Part shown: positions 26,261-35,526 of the stretch, in pieces
Layout of the letters: each line of letters begins with the position of its first letter
How positions within the stretch are numbered: the first letter of the stretch is position 1
Assembly: GCA_002753395.1 (NCBI GenBank)
Contig: PEAB01000002.1
Coordinates: forward strand, 1-64,000
Length of the DNA: 64,000 nt
Source: Nitrospirae bacterium MYbinv3
Lineage (GTDB): Bacteria > Nitrospirota > Thermodesulfovibrionia > Thermodesulfovibrionales > Magnetobacteriaceae
Direction of reading: 5' to 3'
Translations under genes and position numbers: made by a program
Notes under the pieces: generated by a model
The model's input: only the letters and a program-made list of their open reading frames with translations
What the model was told of the DNA's origin: nothing
The model's database searches: none

Positions 26261-27253
26261 ATGAACAACCAGGCAGAGAGTCAAAGAGACAAGACTATAG
26301 AGGTTGCCAAGGGCGTGCTGCGGATCGAGGCAGACTCTATACTAGCTCTTATGGACAGGGTGGATGAGGGTTTCCTTACAGCAATAGATATAATCTCACG
26401 GAGCAGGGGCAAGGTTGTGGTAACTGGCATGGGCAAGTCCGGCCTGATAGGCAAGAAGATCGCCTCAACGCTTGCCTCAACGGGGACGCCGGCGTTTTTC
26501 ATGCACCCGGCTGAGGCAGGTCACGGAGACCTCGGTATGATAACACCGGAGGACGTGATCATTGCCATCTCCAACAGCGGTGAGACGGATGAGGTGCTTA
26601 TGCTCTTGCCATTTTTTAAACGTTATAATCTCGCTATCATTGCCATGACCGGTAAGGTTTCCTCATCGTTGTCAAAGGCGGCAAGTGTGACCATTGATAC
26701 ATCTGTGAAGGAAGAGGCTTGTCCCCTTGGCATAGTGCCGACATCCTCCACAACGGCTGCAGTTGCTATGGGTGATGCCATAGCCGTAGCGCTGCTTGTT
26801 CGCAGGGGGTTTGACAAGGAGGCCTTTGCCTTTTTTCATCCCAGCGGGAGTCTCGGTAAGAGGCTCATCACAAGGGTCAAGGACATCATGCACGGTGGGG
26901 ATGCCCTCCCCTATGTCAGGCCCGACATGCCTATGATGCAGACGGTGTTGGAGATATCGTCCAAGCGTCTTGGTGTGGCCGTGGTCGTTGACGATGATAA
27001 ACGGCTGGTCGGCATAGTTACGGATGGTGATCTGAGGAGGGGGTTGACGAAGTGGGGGCGGGAGTTTTATGACATGGATACTGCCGCCATTATGACGAAG
27101 TCACCTAGGGTTATCTATGATGACGAGCTTGCCGCAAAGGCCCTGTCTGTGATGCAGACCCACAGCATAACGTCTCTGGTAGTACCTGATGAAAACGGTA
27201 AGGTAAAAGGTCTCATCCACATCCATGACATGCTCAAGAGCGGTATCGTCTGA
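26261..27253 (+). CDS. kdsD: Arabinose-5-phosphate isomerase KdsD/KpsF
   Basis: KdsD interconverts ribulose 5-phosphate and arabinose 5-phosphate, the first step of Kdo synthesis. The 330-residue protein has an SIS domain (VVTGMGKSGLIGKKIASTLASTGT, AISNSGETDE, FFHPSGSLGKRL). Two CBS domains follow (VKDIMHGGDALPYV, MTKSPRVIYDDELAAKAL). The domain order and size match characterised KdsD. It begins 3 nt after pyrG. The Kdo 8-phosphate synthase kdsA is not in the window. Confidence 0.94.
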   Translation: MNNQAESQRDKTIEVAKGVLRIEADSILALMDRVDEGFLTAIDIISRSRGKVVVTGMGKSGLIGKKIASTLASTGTPAFFMHPAEAGHGDLGMITPEDVIIAISNSGETDEVLMLLPFFKRYNLAIIAMTGKVSSSLSKAASVTIDTSVKEEACPLGIVPTSSTTAAVAMGDAIAVALLVRRGFDKEAFAFFHPSGSLGKRLITRVKDIMHGGDALPYVRPDMPMMQTVLEISSKRLGVAVVVDDDKRLVGIVTDGDLRRGLTKWGREFYDMDTAAIMTKSPRVIYDDELAAKALSVMQTHSITSLVVPDENGKVKGLIHIHDMLKSGIV

Positions 27254-27549
27254 AATAGTGAGGTGGAGATAGACTAATTAGGAAGGCGCTGTCTACAGAC
27301 GTAGGGGTTGTCCACCCCACACACCCCCTCAGACCTCTCCACAGAGGGAAGGGGTGAACCACTCCTGGCACTAAGAAGGGTGCATAAGAAACTTATGGGT
27401 CGTCCTGTCATTGACGTGCTCGACACGGCAATCCACAAGCTAATAGATTCCTGCTTTCGCAGGAATGACATATTTCCCCACGACTTTCTTATGCACCCGT
27501 TTCAGCTCTCCCTTACCTTCTTCCCCTTCGTAATCTGTTATAATCTTAC
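27254..27549. mobile_element. Intergenic family A relic and a family C element (27378-27498)
   Basis: Bases 27378-27391 (GGGTGCATAAGAAA) and 27485-27498 (TTTCTTATGCACCC) are perfect 14-bp inverted repeats bounding 121 bp, a third MITE-like family (C). Inside is a family B-type palindrome, GATTCCTGCTTTCGCAGGAA (about 27447-27466). A degraded family A/B-variant stretch (GGGGTTGTCCACCCC, CACACCCCCTCAGACC) lies at about 27280-27370. Single family C ends occur near 12605, 16461, 38330, 53713 and 63280. Confidence 0.65.
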
Positions 27550-28899
27550 ATGAAGAGCAAGGCGGACCCGATAAGACTATTGGCCATTGAGGTACTCGAC
27601 GCAATTGAGGCTGGCATGGCGCTGCCTAAAGACGTCTTAGAGCAATTGTCAGGTGGCCTCAATCAGCGAGACAGGGCCTTCTTGATGGAACTTACCTACG
27701 GCGTGATCAGATACAGAGACACGCTAGACTGGATGCTTAAGCCGTTTCTAAAGAAACCTGCCGGCCTTAAACCTTCTACCATCAACAACCTGAGACTAGC
27801 GTTGTACCAGATAACACACATGAGGGTGCCTGACTGGGCGGCTGTCAACGAATCCGTCGAGATGGAAAAGCTCACCGGTAAGCACGCACTGGTAAATGGC
27901 GTTCTGCGCGGGTTTTTGAGAAACAGACACCAACTGGTCGTCCCCACGTTTGAGGAGTCCCCCCTGGAGCATATAGCCATATCCACATCACACCCGAAAT
28001 GGCTTGTTAAAAGATGGCTAAAGAGGTTTGGAGCGGTCAGGAGCCTGAATTTGGCAGAGGCCAACAACACACCGCCTGCGTTAACACTACGGGTCAACAC
28101 CGTCGCAGCCACCACTCAGGAGGTCAAGGCTGAGCTTGACCGGTTGGAGATAGAACATGAGCCTTGCAGGTACAGCCCCCACGGCATAAGACTGAAGGAA
28201 AACATCTCAATCGCTAACCTGGATTCCTTAAAAGGCAAGATATATATCCAGGATGAGGCCTCACAACTGGTGAGTTTCCTCCTCTGCCCAGACAAGGGCG
28301 ACTACTGCCTGGACGCCTGCTCAGCCCCAGGAGGTAAGGCAACACACATTGCAGCCATAGCAAACAACAAGCTACACATAACGGCCGTCGATAGCAGCAA
28401 AAGGCGTGTCAACAAGATAATCCAAAACGCCAAGACATTAGGGATAAATAGCATACATACCGTTGTTGCAAACATAAAGGAGCTTCCCTGTCAGAGGGAG
28501 TTTGACAAGATACTGCTGGATGCCCCCTGCTCATCCCTCGGTGTAATACGGAAAAATCCCGATATTAAGTACAGACATACGGAAAAATCCCTGCAGCAGT
28601 TTTCTAACAATCAGCTAGACTTACTGCAGACTGTCTCACGCCACTTGAAAAAAGATGGCACTTTGGTGTACTCTGTATGTTCAACTGAATGTGATGAGGC
28701 GGAGGACGTTATTAATAAATTCTTGATTAACAACGAGGCTTTTTTTATCATAAATAATATGGGTACCCTAATAAAGCGGTACGGACTAGACTTGGCAGAT
28801 TTTAATAGCCATCCACACGCGCAAGAGGGTTTTTATAGAACCTTTCCTGATGTCCATTCTACAGACGGCTTTTTCTTTACGGTAATGTCAAAACGATGA
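27550..28899 (+). CDS. rsmB: 16S rRNA m5C967 methyltransferase RsmB
   Basis: RsmB methylates C967 of 16S rRNA. The 449-residue protein has an N-terminal NusB-like RNA-binding domain (residues 1-140). The C-terminal class I methyltransferase domain shows DACSAPGGKATHIA, ILLDAPCSSLGV and the catalytic Cys in YSVCSTECDEAE. A PUA-like extension is absent, as usual. It starts at ATG 27550, and its stop overlaps the next gene start by 4 nt (ATGA). It heads the rsmB-PASTA-rpe group. Confidence 0.93.
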   Translation: MKSKADPIRLLAIEVLDAIEAGMALPKDVLEQLSGGLNQRDRAFLMELTYGVIRYRDTLDWMLKPFLKKPAGLKPSTINNLRLALYQITHMRVPDWAAVNESVEMEKLTGKHALVNGVLRGFLRNRHQLVVPTFEESPLEHIAISTSHPKWLVKRWLKRFGAVRSLNLAEANNTPPALTLRVNTVAATTQEVKAELDRLEIEHEPCRYSPHGIRLKENISIANLDSLKGKIYIQDEASQLVSFLLCPDKGDYCLDACSAPGGKATHIAAIANNKLHITAVDSSKRRVNKIIQNAKTLGINSIHTVVANIKELPCQREFDKILLDAPCSSLGVIRKNPDIKYRHTEKSLQQFSNNQLDLLQTVSRHLKKDGTLVYSVCSTECDEAEDVINKFLINNEAFFIINNMGTLIKRYGLDLADFNSHPHAQEGFYRTFPDVHSTDGFFFTVMSKR

Positions 28900-29588
28900 A
28901 AGTACTACTAAGAATTGTTCTGTTCTTTTTCATCTTTAGCGTAGTAACTGTAATTACTGGATACATAACGTTTGGATTGTTGACTACGAGCAAGAGCATA
29001 TTAGTACCAGATTTAAAGGGCAAGAGCCTGCTAGACGCCAATGGGATACTAAGCGGCGTAAAGCTCTATCTAAAGGTTGAAGGCGAGACCTACGACGATA
29101 ACGTTGCAAGTGGACAGATAGTCAAGCAGAACATCCCTGCTGGTAACAAGATTAAGGAAGGACGAACCATATCCGTGGTCATGAGCAAGGGGAGACGTTT
29201 TCAGACCGCAGGTGACCTCCGGGGACAACCTGTAGAAAAGGCTCAAGACATGGCCGCCTCAAACAAACAGAAGGTTTCAAAGGTTATAGAGGTCTATTCC
29301 GACACAGTTGAGGAAGGAAAGGTGATTGCACAACGTCTATCCTCTGAGGACAAGGGGGGAGCGGAGCTTTCAGTAGTGATAAGCAAAGGGTCTTATCCCT
29401 CTACGCTTTACTGTCCCGACTTTATAACTCAAGAGGTCGCACAAGCACAAGAACTTGCAAAGTCGCTTGGCCTTGAGAGCAATGTCACCGGTACCGGCCC
29501 AAGAATTACCAGCCAACAACCTGCACCTAATTCTATTATAAAGAAGGGCACAACAGTTGAGTTAAGAGCAGCTTCCATAGAGGAATAG
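28896..29588 (+). CDS. Membrane-anchored PASTA domain protein
   Basis: This 230-residue protein has one N-terminal membrane helix (about residues 5-27) and three PASTA repeats facing the periplasm (VPDLKGKSLLDANGIL, TAGDLRGQPVEKAQDM, YCPDFITQEVAQAQEL). PASTA domains bind peptidoglycan precursors or act as spacers in penicillin-binding proteins and PknB kinases. This one has neither kinase nor transpeptidase. It overlaps rsmB by 4 nt and precedes rpe. A rsmB-PASTA-rpe order is familiar in several Gram-negative phyla, but its function is unproven. Confidence 0.85.
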   Translation: MKVLLRIVLFFFIFSVVTVITGYITFGLLTTSKSILVPDLKGKSLLDANGILSGVKLYLKVEGETYDDNVASGQIVKQNIPAGNKIKEGRTISVVMSKGRRFQTAGDLRGQPVEKAQDMAASNKQKVSKVIEVYSDTVEEGKVIAQRLSSEDKGGAELSVVISKGSYPSTLYCPDFITQEVAQAQELAKSLGLESNVTGTGPRITSQQPAPNSIIKKGTTVELRAASIEE

Positions 29589-29634
29589 GGTGAATTTGCA
29601 CCCAAAGGAATAAAACACAAGGAGCGTAGACACG

Positions 29635-30282
29635 ATGGTTTTGATAGCACCTTCCATACTTTCAGCAAACTTTCTAGACCTGAGGGCAGAGTTGAAGGCG
29701 ACCGAGGAGGCCGGAGCCGACCTGTTTCACGTTGACGTGATGGACGGCAGCTTTGTGCCAAACATCACAATAGGCCCCTTTGTAATACAACAGATAAAAG
29801 AGGCAGCACGCCTGCCCCTTGACGTGCATCTGATGATAGAGTCCCCGGACAGATACATAGCTGACTTTGTCAAGGCGGGTGCCGATACCCTAACCATCCA
29901 CCTTGAGGCTGATAGGCACTTGCACAGGAGCGTTTCCTACATAAAGGAGCTTGGCTGTAAGGCGGGCGTCGCTATAAACCCTGCCACGCCGGTGGAATCC
30001 CTGCAAGACATACTACCAGAGGTCGATGTAGTTGTTCTGATGTCTGTTAATCCAGGCTTTGGTGGTCAGAGTTTCATATGGCGCTCTATTGAAAAGCTCA
30101 TACGGCTTAAGAGGATGATCGACCAAAGGGGGCTGGACACCCTAATAGAGGTCGACGGCGGTGTAAGCCCAAAGAATGCAGCCCAGGTAGTAGATGCCGG
30201 CGCTGGTATATTGGTCATGGGGTCTGCATTTTATAAGTCAAAGGATTACATGGAAACAGTCCGATCTGCAAGATCAGGTTAA
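29635..30282 (+). CDS. rpe: Ribulose-phosphate 3-epimerase
   Basis: Rpe interconverts ribulose 5-phosphate and xylulose 5-phosphate in the pentose phosphate and Calvin pathways. The 215-residue TIM barrel opens IAPSILSANFLDL, with catalytic and metal residues in HVDVMDGSFVPNITIG, DVHLMI, MSVNPGFGGQSFI and EVDGGVSP, all intact. It starts at ATG 29635 after AAGGAGCG. It supplies the substrate used by kdsD. A TPR gene follows after 3 nt. Confidence 0.95.
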   Translation: MVLIAPSILSANFLDLRAELKATEEAGADLFHVDVMDGSFVPNITIGPFVIQQIKEAARLPLDVHLMIESPDRYIADFVKAGADTLTIHLEADRHLHRSVSYIKELGCKAGVAINPATPVESLQDILPEVDVVVLMSVNPGFGGQSFIWRSIEKLIRLKRMIDQRGLDTLIEVDGGVSPKNAAQVVDAGAGILVMGSAFYKSKDYMETVRSARSG

Positions 30283-30285
30283 GGT

Positions 30286-31422
30286 ATGCGTGCGGATTCC
30301 GATTCTGATTCGAAGCGGGCAGTATCCGCGCTGATCTTTCAGGCTGATCGCCTTGCTCAGGAGGCTAAGTATCAAGAGGCCTATAAGTTATACAAGAGGG
30401 CTTTGCAGCGGATAAAGGTTAGCAGCCCTGAGCGTCTGACCTGTTTGATGTCCTTGGCCGACACGGAGCGAATAATGGGTGCCTTCAACGATGCCATCAA
30501 GCATTATAGTGAGGCCATAGCTATATGTCAGAGGCGGTGTGCGCACCCTCCACTAGGCCATCCCACAAGGCGAAGGAGATACGAAAAAGAGGCGGTGGAT
30601 GCCGAAATTGGCCTGGCTCTTGCCAAAAGGGCATTGGGACTATGGAAGGAAGCCCTGGTCTCTATAGCAAAGGCAAAGCAGCACTATATAGACACTGGTG
30701 ATAAGGCAGGGTGTGCATTTAGTCGCTGGGCTGAGGCGGGTACTCTAAGGATCAAGGGCGATATAGGGGGCTGCATAGAGGGATTCAAACAGGCAATGGA
30801 GCTGTTTACCAGATCAGGCGATAACTCTGGCGTTGGGTACTCGCTGTGCGGCTTAGGCGGGGCACACAGGATTGAAGGTTCATACGAGGCATCGTTTGAT
30901 TACTACAGCAGGGCAAACAGATTGTTTTCCTCGTTAAATGACCGCTTTGGCATCGCCTATTCCTATTGTGGTATGGGTAATGCCCTCAGGATGAAGAATA
31001 TCTACAAGGAGGGTGAGGATTATCTTATCAAGGCACTCTCGCTTTATAATAAGATCGGTGATATAGTGAGTTCGGCTTATACGCTCTGGAGTCTTGGTAT
31101 TTTGTATACCGTTACTGGCAGGTATGATATGGCTGATAGTTTTTTCGATAAAGCGCAGCAGCGTTTTACAACCACCTCTGATGTCCGTGGGACTGTGTAC
31201 GTCTTGCTTGGCCGGTGTCAGCTTGGCTGCCTAAGCAACAATAGCGCAGACAACGCAGGTCTCCTCGATGAGGCCTTACGCTATGCCAAACAATACGATT
31301 TTGCTGTTGAGCGGTGTCATTGTCTTAAGGTGTCAGCGATCCTAAACGGCGTTACCACGGATTGTTATCAACAGATAGGAATTACAAGCCCAGGTGAAGC
31401 GCTGCCGCTAAATATACCTTGA
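30286..31422 (+). CDS. Tetratricopeptide repeat protein
   Basis: This 378-residue soluble protein is built of about eight TPR units. Visible repeats include YQEAYKLYKRAL, FNDAIKHYSEAIAI, IGGCIEGFKQAMELF, YEASFDYYSRANRLFSSL and YKEGEDYLIKALSLY. It has no signal peptide or catalytic domain. TPR arrays mediate protein-protein contacts; the partner is unknown. It lies 3 nt after rpe and 13 nt before pgsA, so it is cotranscribed with them. Confidence 0.8.
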   Translation: MRADSDSDSKRAVSALIFQADRLAQEAKYQEAYKLYKRALQRIKVSSPERLTCLMSLADTERIMGAFNDAIKHYSEAIAICQRRCAHPPLGHPTRRRRYEKEAVDAEIGLALAKRALGLWKEALVSIAKAKQHYIDTGDKAGCAFSRWAEAGTLRIKGDIGGCIEGFKQAMELFTRSGDNSGVGYSLCGLGGAHRIEGSYEASFDYYSRANRLFSSLNDRFGIAYSYCGMGNALRMKNIYKEGEDYLIKALSLYNKIGDIVSSAYTLWSLGILYTVTGRYDMADSFFDKAQQRFTTTSDVRGTVYVLLGRCQLGCLSNNSADNAGLLDEALRYAKQYDFAVERCHCLKVSAILNGVTTDCYQQIGITSPGEALPLNIP

Positions 31423-31435
31423 AACGAATTATAAT

Positions 31436-31972
31436 ATGACATTTTTAAACGTTCCAAACACGCTTACTTTATTGAGGATACTCACAATACCGTTTATTGT
31501 GTCAATGCTTGTAAAGGGAAGATACAAGGCAGCGCTGTTTTTATTCATATTTGCATCTGTCACTGACGTCCTTGACGGTCTTGTCGCCCGTATTGCCAAG
31601 CAGCAGACAAAGCTCGGCAGGTTCCTCGACCCAATGGCAGACAAGCTCTTGCTGGTAACCTCGTTTGTTACCTTTGCTGTATACGGGTGGGTGCCCATGT
31701 GGCTGACTGTCAGCTTTATATTAAGAGACGTGATGGTTGTGATAGGTTGGGTAGGTTTTTATCTACTGCACAAGTTCATATTCATAAGACCCTCTATCTT
31801 AGGTAAAACGGCTATTGCCATGCAGATGACGCTGTGTGCCTTTATCCTTATAAAGTTAAATTTCAGGGATGTCATGCCTGATGCTTATGTGTTTATCTGG
31901 ATTACGCTTGCGTGTACAATAATATCGGGGCTTCACTATTATTATCAGGGGTTTACGTACAAACGTGGGTAG
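31436..31972 (+). CDS. pgsA: CDP-alcohol phosphatidyltransferase (phosphatidylglycerophosphate synthase PgsA)
   Basis: PgsA makes phosphatidylglycerol phosphate from CDP-diacylglycerol and glycerol 3-phosphate in the inner membrane. The 178-residue protein has the CDP-alcohol transferase motif spread over VTDVLDGLVARIA and TKLGRFLDPMADKLL (the D..DG..AR...G...D...D pattern) and four or more membrane helices. It starts at ATG 31436. Its last 22 bases are duplicated 67 bp downstream at the start of the next gene, around a small palindromic insert, so the stop codon probably once overlapped the DUF512 start. Confidence 0.92.
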   Translation: MTFLNVPNTLTLLRILTIPFIVSMLVKGRYKAALFLFIFASVTDVLDGLVARIAKQQTKLGRFLDPMADKLLLVTSFVTFAVYGWVPMWLTVSFILRDVMVVIGWVGFYLLHKFIFIRPSILGKTAIAMQMTLCAFILIKLNFRDVMPDAYVFIWITLACTIISGLHYYYQGFTYKRG

Positions 31973-32039
31973 CGAAAATAAATGTCATTCCTGCGAAAGC
32001 AGGAATCTATTAAGGTTGTTTACGTATAAACGTGGCTAG
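31951..32039. repeat. 22-bp direct duplication around a mini palindromic insert
   Basis: Bases 31951-31972 and 32018-32039 are the same 22-bp sequence with two mismatches. They cover the pgsA 3' end and the start of the DUF512 gene respectively. Between them are 45 bp containing the family B-type palindrome GTCATTCCTGCGAAAGCAGG (31985-32004). Removing one copy and the insert restores an 8-nt overlap, GTGGGTAG, where the GTG start of the second gene overlaps the TAG stop of pgsA in the right frames. Confidence 0.8.
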
Positions 32040-33333
32040 TTCAAACGGCAGGAAGATACTCTCTGTTGATCCCCAGAGTCCTGCAGCAGAGGCTGGCATT
32101 AAGGCTGGCGATGAGTTAATCTCTATCAACGGTAATTACATTAACGACGAAATAGACCTTAACTTTCATGCACACGACACTACAGACGAACTTGACCTGG
32201 TAATCAAGCGAAGAGGCCAGCTTATGCAGGTCTCCCTGCAAGTGGATGAACAACAGTGGCTAGGCATTGAACTACAACCCTTTAAGATCAAGATCTGCAA
32301 GAACCACTGCCCCTTTTGTTTCGTCTCACAACTGCCCAGAGGTCTGCGAAAGACGCTGTACGTCAAGGACGAGGACTATCGCATGTCATTCCTCTACGGC
32401 AGTTTCATTACGCTTACGAACCTGACGCAGGAGGAAAAGACAAGGATTGTGCAGCAGCGTCTAAGCCCCCTTTACATATCCGTGCACTCGACAAACAACG
32501 AGTTGAGGCAGAAACTGCTTGGCAACCCTGCCCCTTTGGATATCCTAAGAGAGATACAGTTTTTTACAAAGAACAAGATAAAGCTGCACACACAGATAGT
32601 GCTCTGTCCCGGCCTAAACGACGGCCGGGAGTTAGAGAGAACCATCACAGACCTGTACAAGTTCTTCCCATACGTAGAGTCCATCGCCGTAGTGCCTGTT
32701 GGTCTCACAGATCATGGCAAGAGGCGTGTCAGTCCTCTAACCAGGGAGGATGCCCAAGCTGCCCTGGATATTGTCGGCCGCCTGCAGAAGAGATTTCAAA
32801 AAAAGCACGGCCAATTCATCGTCTATGCCGCCGATGAGCTATACCTCAAGGTAGGAGCAAACATCCCTCCGTTGACTGATTACGGCGACCTGCCTCAGAT
32901 AGAAAACGGTGTAGGTTTGGTGGCCTCTTTTCTTGACGGTGCAGCACAGTTTGAGGGGTTAAGGCGGCGTCCCAAGAAATCTGTAGTAACGTTTACGGGC
33001 GTGTCTTTTTATCCCTTTTTGAGGGATTTTGCATCTACGATTTTTGAGAAGACCGCTTTCAGTCTCAGGGTAATACCGGTAGAGAATCAGTTTTTTGGCA
33101 CCTCGGTGACCGTTACGGGGCTTCTTACTGGTCGGGACGTTGTACATGCCCTCATCGGCCAGGTAGGGCCAAAGGATATCCTCTTTATACCGGATATCGT
33201 GTTTAAAGCAGACAACAATGTTTTTTTGGACGACATCACTGTTGGCTTCATAGAGGAGGCGTTAAAGGTGAAGACACAGGTCATAGAGTCCACATATGAT
33301 GGGCTTATTACGGCATTAGAGGAGTTACGTTGA
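32032..33333 (+). CDS. DUF512 / PDZ-containing radical SAM-like protein
   Basis: This 433-residue protein has an N-terminal PDZ-like domain (SVDPQSPAAEAGIKAGDELISING). A radical SAM-like core with the Cx3Cx2C cluster motif CKNHCPFC at about residues 85-92 follows, and the C-terminal DUF512 region comes last. Members occur widely in Clostridia, Deltaproteobacteria and Nitrospirota, and their reaction is not established. It starts at GTG 32032, which lies inside the downstream copy of a 22-bp duplication. The stop overlaps the aroE start (TGATG). Confidence 0.88.
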   Translation: MASSNGRKILSVDPQSPAAEAGIKAGDELISINGNYINDEIDLNFHAHDTTDELDLVIKRRGQLMQVSLQVDEQQWLGIELQPFKIKICKNHCPFCFVSQLPRGLRKTLYVKDEDYRMSFLYGSFITLTNLTQEEKTRIVQQRLSPLYISVHSTNNELRQKLLGNPAPLDILREIQFFTKNKIKLHTQIVLCPGLNDGRELERTITDLYKFFPYVESIAVVPVGLTDHGKRRVSPLTREDAQAALDIVGRLQKRFQKKHGQFIVYAADELYLKVGANIPPLTDYGDLPQIENGVGLVASFLDGAAQFEGLRRRPKKSVVTFTGVSFYPFLRDFASTIFEKTAFSLRVIPVENQFFGTSVTVTGLLTGRDVVHALIGQVGPKDILFIPDIVFKADNNVFLDDITVGFIEEALKVKTQVIESTYDGLITALEELR

Positions 33334-34163
33334 TGATAAGTGCAAAGACTAAGATAACTGGCCTTTTGGGCTATCCGGTTGAGCATAGCCTATCACCGGC
33401 GATGCATAATGCTGGCTTCAGGGCGTTGGGGATAGACTACTGCTATTTGGGATTCTTGGTGCACCCCGACTCCCTGCCAGATGCGGTCAAGGCAATCAGG
33501 GCCTTAAACCTCGCCGGTGTAAACGTGACCGTGCCACACAAGGAGAAGGTTATCCCTCTCTTGGATGAGGTTGACAAAGAGGCCCGTTTTATCGGAGCAG
33601 TCAACACGGTGCTGAATACTGGCGGTATCCTCAAAGGGTTCAATACGGACGGGCGAGGGTTCATCAAGTCGCTTACGAAATCCAACGTTGTTGCCAAAGA
33701 CAAGAAGGTATTTATAGTTGGCGCTGGAGGGGCCTCCAGGGCTGTGGCCTATTATCTGTGTAAGGATGCCGCCTCGGTGCATATGTTTGATATAGACAGG
33801 GTAAAGCTTGAAAACCTGGTAGGAGACTTAAATCGTATAAATGGAAACGTCTACGCCGAGGAATCGTTAGCCGTTGTCAGCAGCTCGGACATAGTGCTCA
33901 ACGCCACCCCGCTAGGGCTTCACGACAACGACCCGATGCCATTGGACATAAATTTGTTAAGCGACTCTCAGGTAGTATACGATCTTATATACAGCGAGAC
34001 GCCGTTACAAAGGTTTGCCAGCGAGCTTGGCTGCAAGGTGTTAAATGGCCTTGGAATGCTCTTCTGGCAAGGCGTTCTGGCCTTCGAACTCTGGACAGGG
34101 AAGGATGCACCCGTCGATGTGATGTGGAAGGCCCTTGAAGAAGGAAGAAGAGGAAAGGTATAG
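33333..34163 (+). CDS. aroE: Shikimate dehydrogenase AroE
   Basis: AroE reduces 3-dehydroshikimate with NADPH in chorismate synthesis. The 276-residue protein shows the substrate-binding YPVEHSLSPAMHNAGF, the catalytic Lys in NVTVPHKEKV, the Asp in FNTDGRGF and the NADP loop GAGGASRAVAYYL, all standard. ATG 33333 is preferred; TTG 33330 is directly before it. It overlaps the DUF512 stop (TGATG), which implies coupling. It is the last gene of the rsmB-to-aroE run before a repeat. Confidence 0.95.
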   Translation: MISAKTKITGLLGYPVEHSLSPAMHNAGFRALGIDYCYLGFLVHPDSLPDAVKAIRALNLAGVNVTVPHKEKVIPLLDEVDKEARFIGAVNTVLNTGGILKGFNTDGRGFIKSLTKSNVVAKDKKVFIVGAGGASRAVAYYLCKDAASVHMFDIDRVKLENLVGDLNRINGNVYAEESLAVVSSSDIVLNATPLGLHDNDPMPLDINLLSDSQVVYDLIYSETPLQRFASELGCKVLNGLGMLFWQGVLAFELWTGKDAPVDVMWKALEEGRRGKV

Positions 34164-34452
34164 AGAGGGCTGCCCTGCCTATAGAAAACGATAAAGGCGT
34201 ATCCTCCTAAAAATACATGGTAATTTATATTATGGTTTCAAGACATGGATTGCCACTTTTGTGGGAATGACAGTAATAGCCGTTTTCCAAGGGGGTGCGA
34301 CCCCCTGCGTCATTGTATGTCATTCCTGCGAAAGCAGGAATCAAGAAAGCTTAAAAGCATAGTTACTATGAAATATAAAGAAGATACATAGAGGTATCTC
34401 TGCCTTTTCTAAAAACAGAAATTACTAGAGCCATAGAGCAGGAAAGCAGTAT
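34164..34452. mobile_element. Gap with full-length family B element carrying an extra hairpin
   Basis: Bases 34199-34387 are a complete reversed family B element, from GTATCCTCC to GATAC. Between its two usual palindromes sits an additional hairpin, AGGGGGTGCGACCCCCTGCG (about 34288-34307), which other copies lack. The terminal repeats containing CATGGTAA and the complement are clear. The rest is leader to the sialic acid synthase gene. No coding frame is seen. Confidence 0.7.
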
Positions 34453-35526
34453 ATGACGAGCATCACAATACAGGATAGAAAAATAGGCGTAGGTGAGCCT
34501 GTTTTTATTGTAGCCGAGGTCTCGGCTAACCATCGCCAGAGGCTTGACGTCGCCCTCAAGACCCTTGAAGCGGTCAAGGAGGCAGGCGCTGATGCGGTCA
34601 AATTTCAGACGTATACGCCTGATACCATCACGATAGATTCACATCAGGAGTGGTTTCAGATAAAACACGGCACCATCTGGGACGGTAAAACCCTATATCA
34701 ACTCTACAAGGAGGCCTATACACCATGGCATTGGTATGGCACGCTCAAGACTGTAGCTGAGGATTTAGGGCTTATCTGTTTCTCATCGCCATTTGATAAG
34801 ACAGCCGTGGACTTCCTGCACGAGATGCAAACACCAGCATACAAGGTGGCCTCATTTGAGATAACCGATATCCCGCTTATACAATACATAGCATCAAAGG
34901 GCAAACCGGTGATCATATCAACCGGCGTGGCAGAACTCTCAGAGATAGAGGAGGCCGTTGCAGCCTGTAAGGATGTTGGTAATGAAGACATCATCCTGCT
35001 TAAATGTTCAAGCATCTACCCAACGCCCTTTGACGAGATCAATCTAGGGGGGCTTACTTATCTGAAGGAGCATTTTAAGACCGTCGTTGGTCTCTCGGAT
35101 CATTCAACCAGCATATCGGTACCAGTGGCCTCGGTAGTTTTGGGGGCCAGCGTGATTGAAAAGCACTTTACGCTGGATCGTGCGCTGGGTGGCCCAGACA
35201 GTGAGTTTTCTCTTGAACCGTCAGAGTTCCGGCGGATGGTGCAGGCCGTAAGAGAGGTCGAGGCAGCGCTGGGTGATGCCAGTTATCGTCTCAGTGAAAG
35301 GGTTAGACAAAACAGGGTTCATGTCCGTTCCCTCTTTGTTGTTAAGGATGTACAAGCAGGGGAGTCATTTACACAGGATAATGTAAGGTCTATAAGGCCT
35401 GGTCATGGACTCCATCCGAGGTATCTTAAGGACATACTAAGTAAAAGGGCCACAGCGTTTATCAAGCGAGGGACTCCGCTAAGCTGGCAGCATGTTGAAA
35501 AAGAAGAAGGGGAGGACTGTCATTGA
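34453..35526 (+). CDS. N-acetylneuraminate/pseudaminic acid synthase family (PseI/NeuB)
   Basis: This enzyme condenses phosphoenolpyruvate with an N-acetylated sugar to form a nonulosonic acid. The 357-residue protein has the TIM-barrel NeuB domain (FIVAEVSANHRQRLD, AVKFQTYTPDTITID, KVASFEITDIPLI, LSDHSTSISVP, IEKHFTLDRALGGPDSEFSL). A C-terminal SAF antifreeze-like domain follows from about residue 290 (VRSLFVVKDVQAGESF). EKHFTLDR.. with SLEP favours the PseI subgroup. Its stop overlaps the TTG start of the next gene (TTGA). No other pseudaminic or sialic acid genes are adjacent. Confidence 0.88.
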   Translation: MTSITIQDRKIGVGEPVFIVAEVSANHRQRLDVALKTLEAVKEAGADAVKFQTYTPDTITIDSHQEWFQIKHGTIWDGKTLYQLYKEAYTPWHWYGTLKTVAEDLGLICFSSPFDKTAVDFLHEMQTPAYKVASFEITDIPLIQYIASKGKPVIISTGVAELSEIEEAVAACKDVGNEDIILLKCSSIYPTPFDEINLGGLTYLKEHFKTVVGLSDHSTSISVPVASVVLGASVIEKHFTLDRALGGPDSEFSLEPSEFRRMVQAVREVEAALGDASYRLSERVRQNRVHVRSLFVVKDVQAGESFTQDNVRSIRPGHGLHPRYLKDILSKRATAFIKRGTPLSWQHVEKEEGEDCH

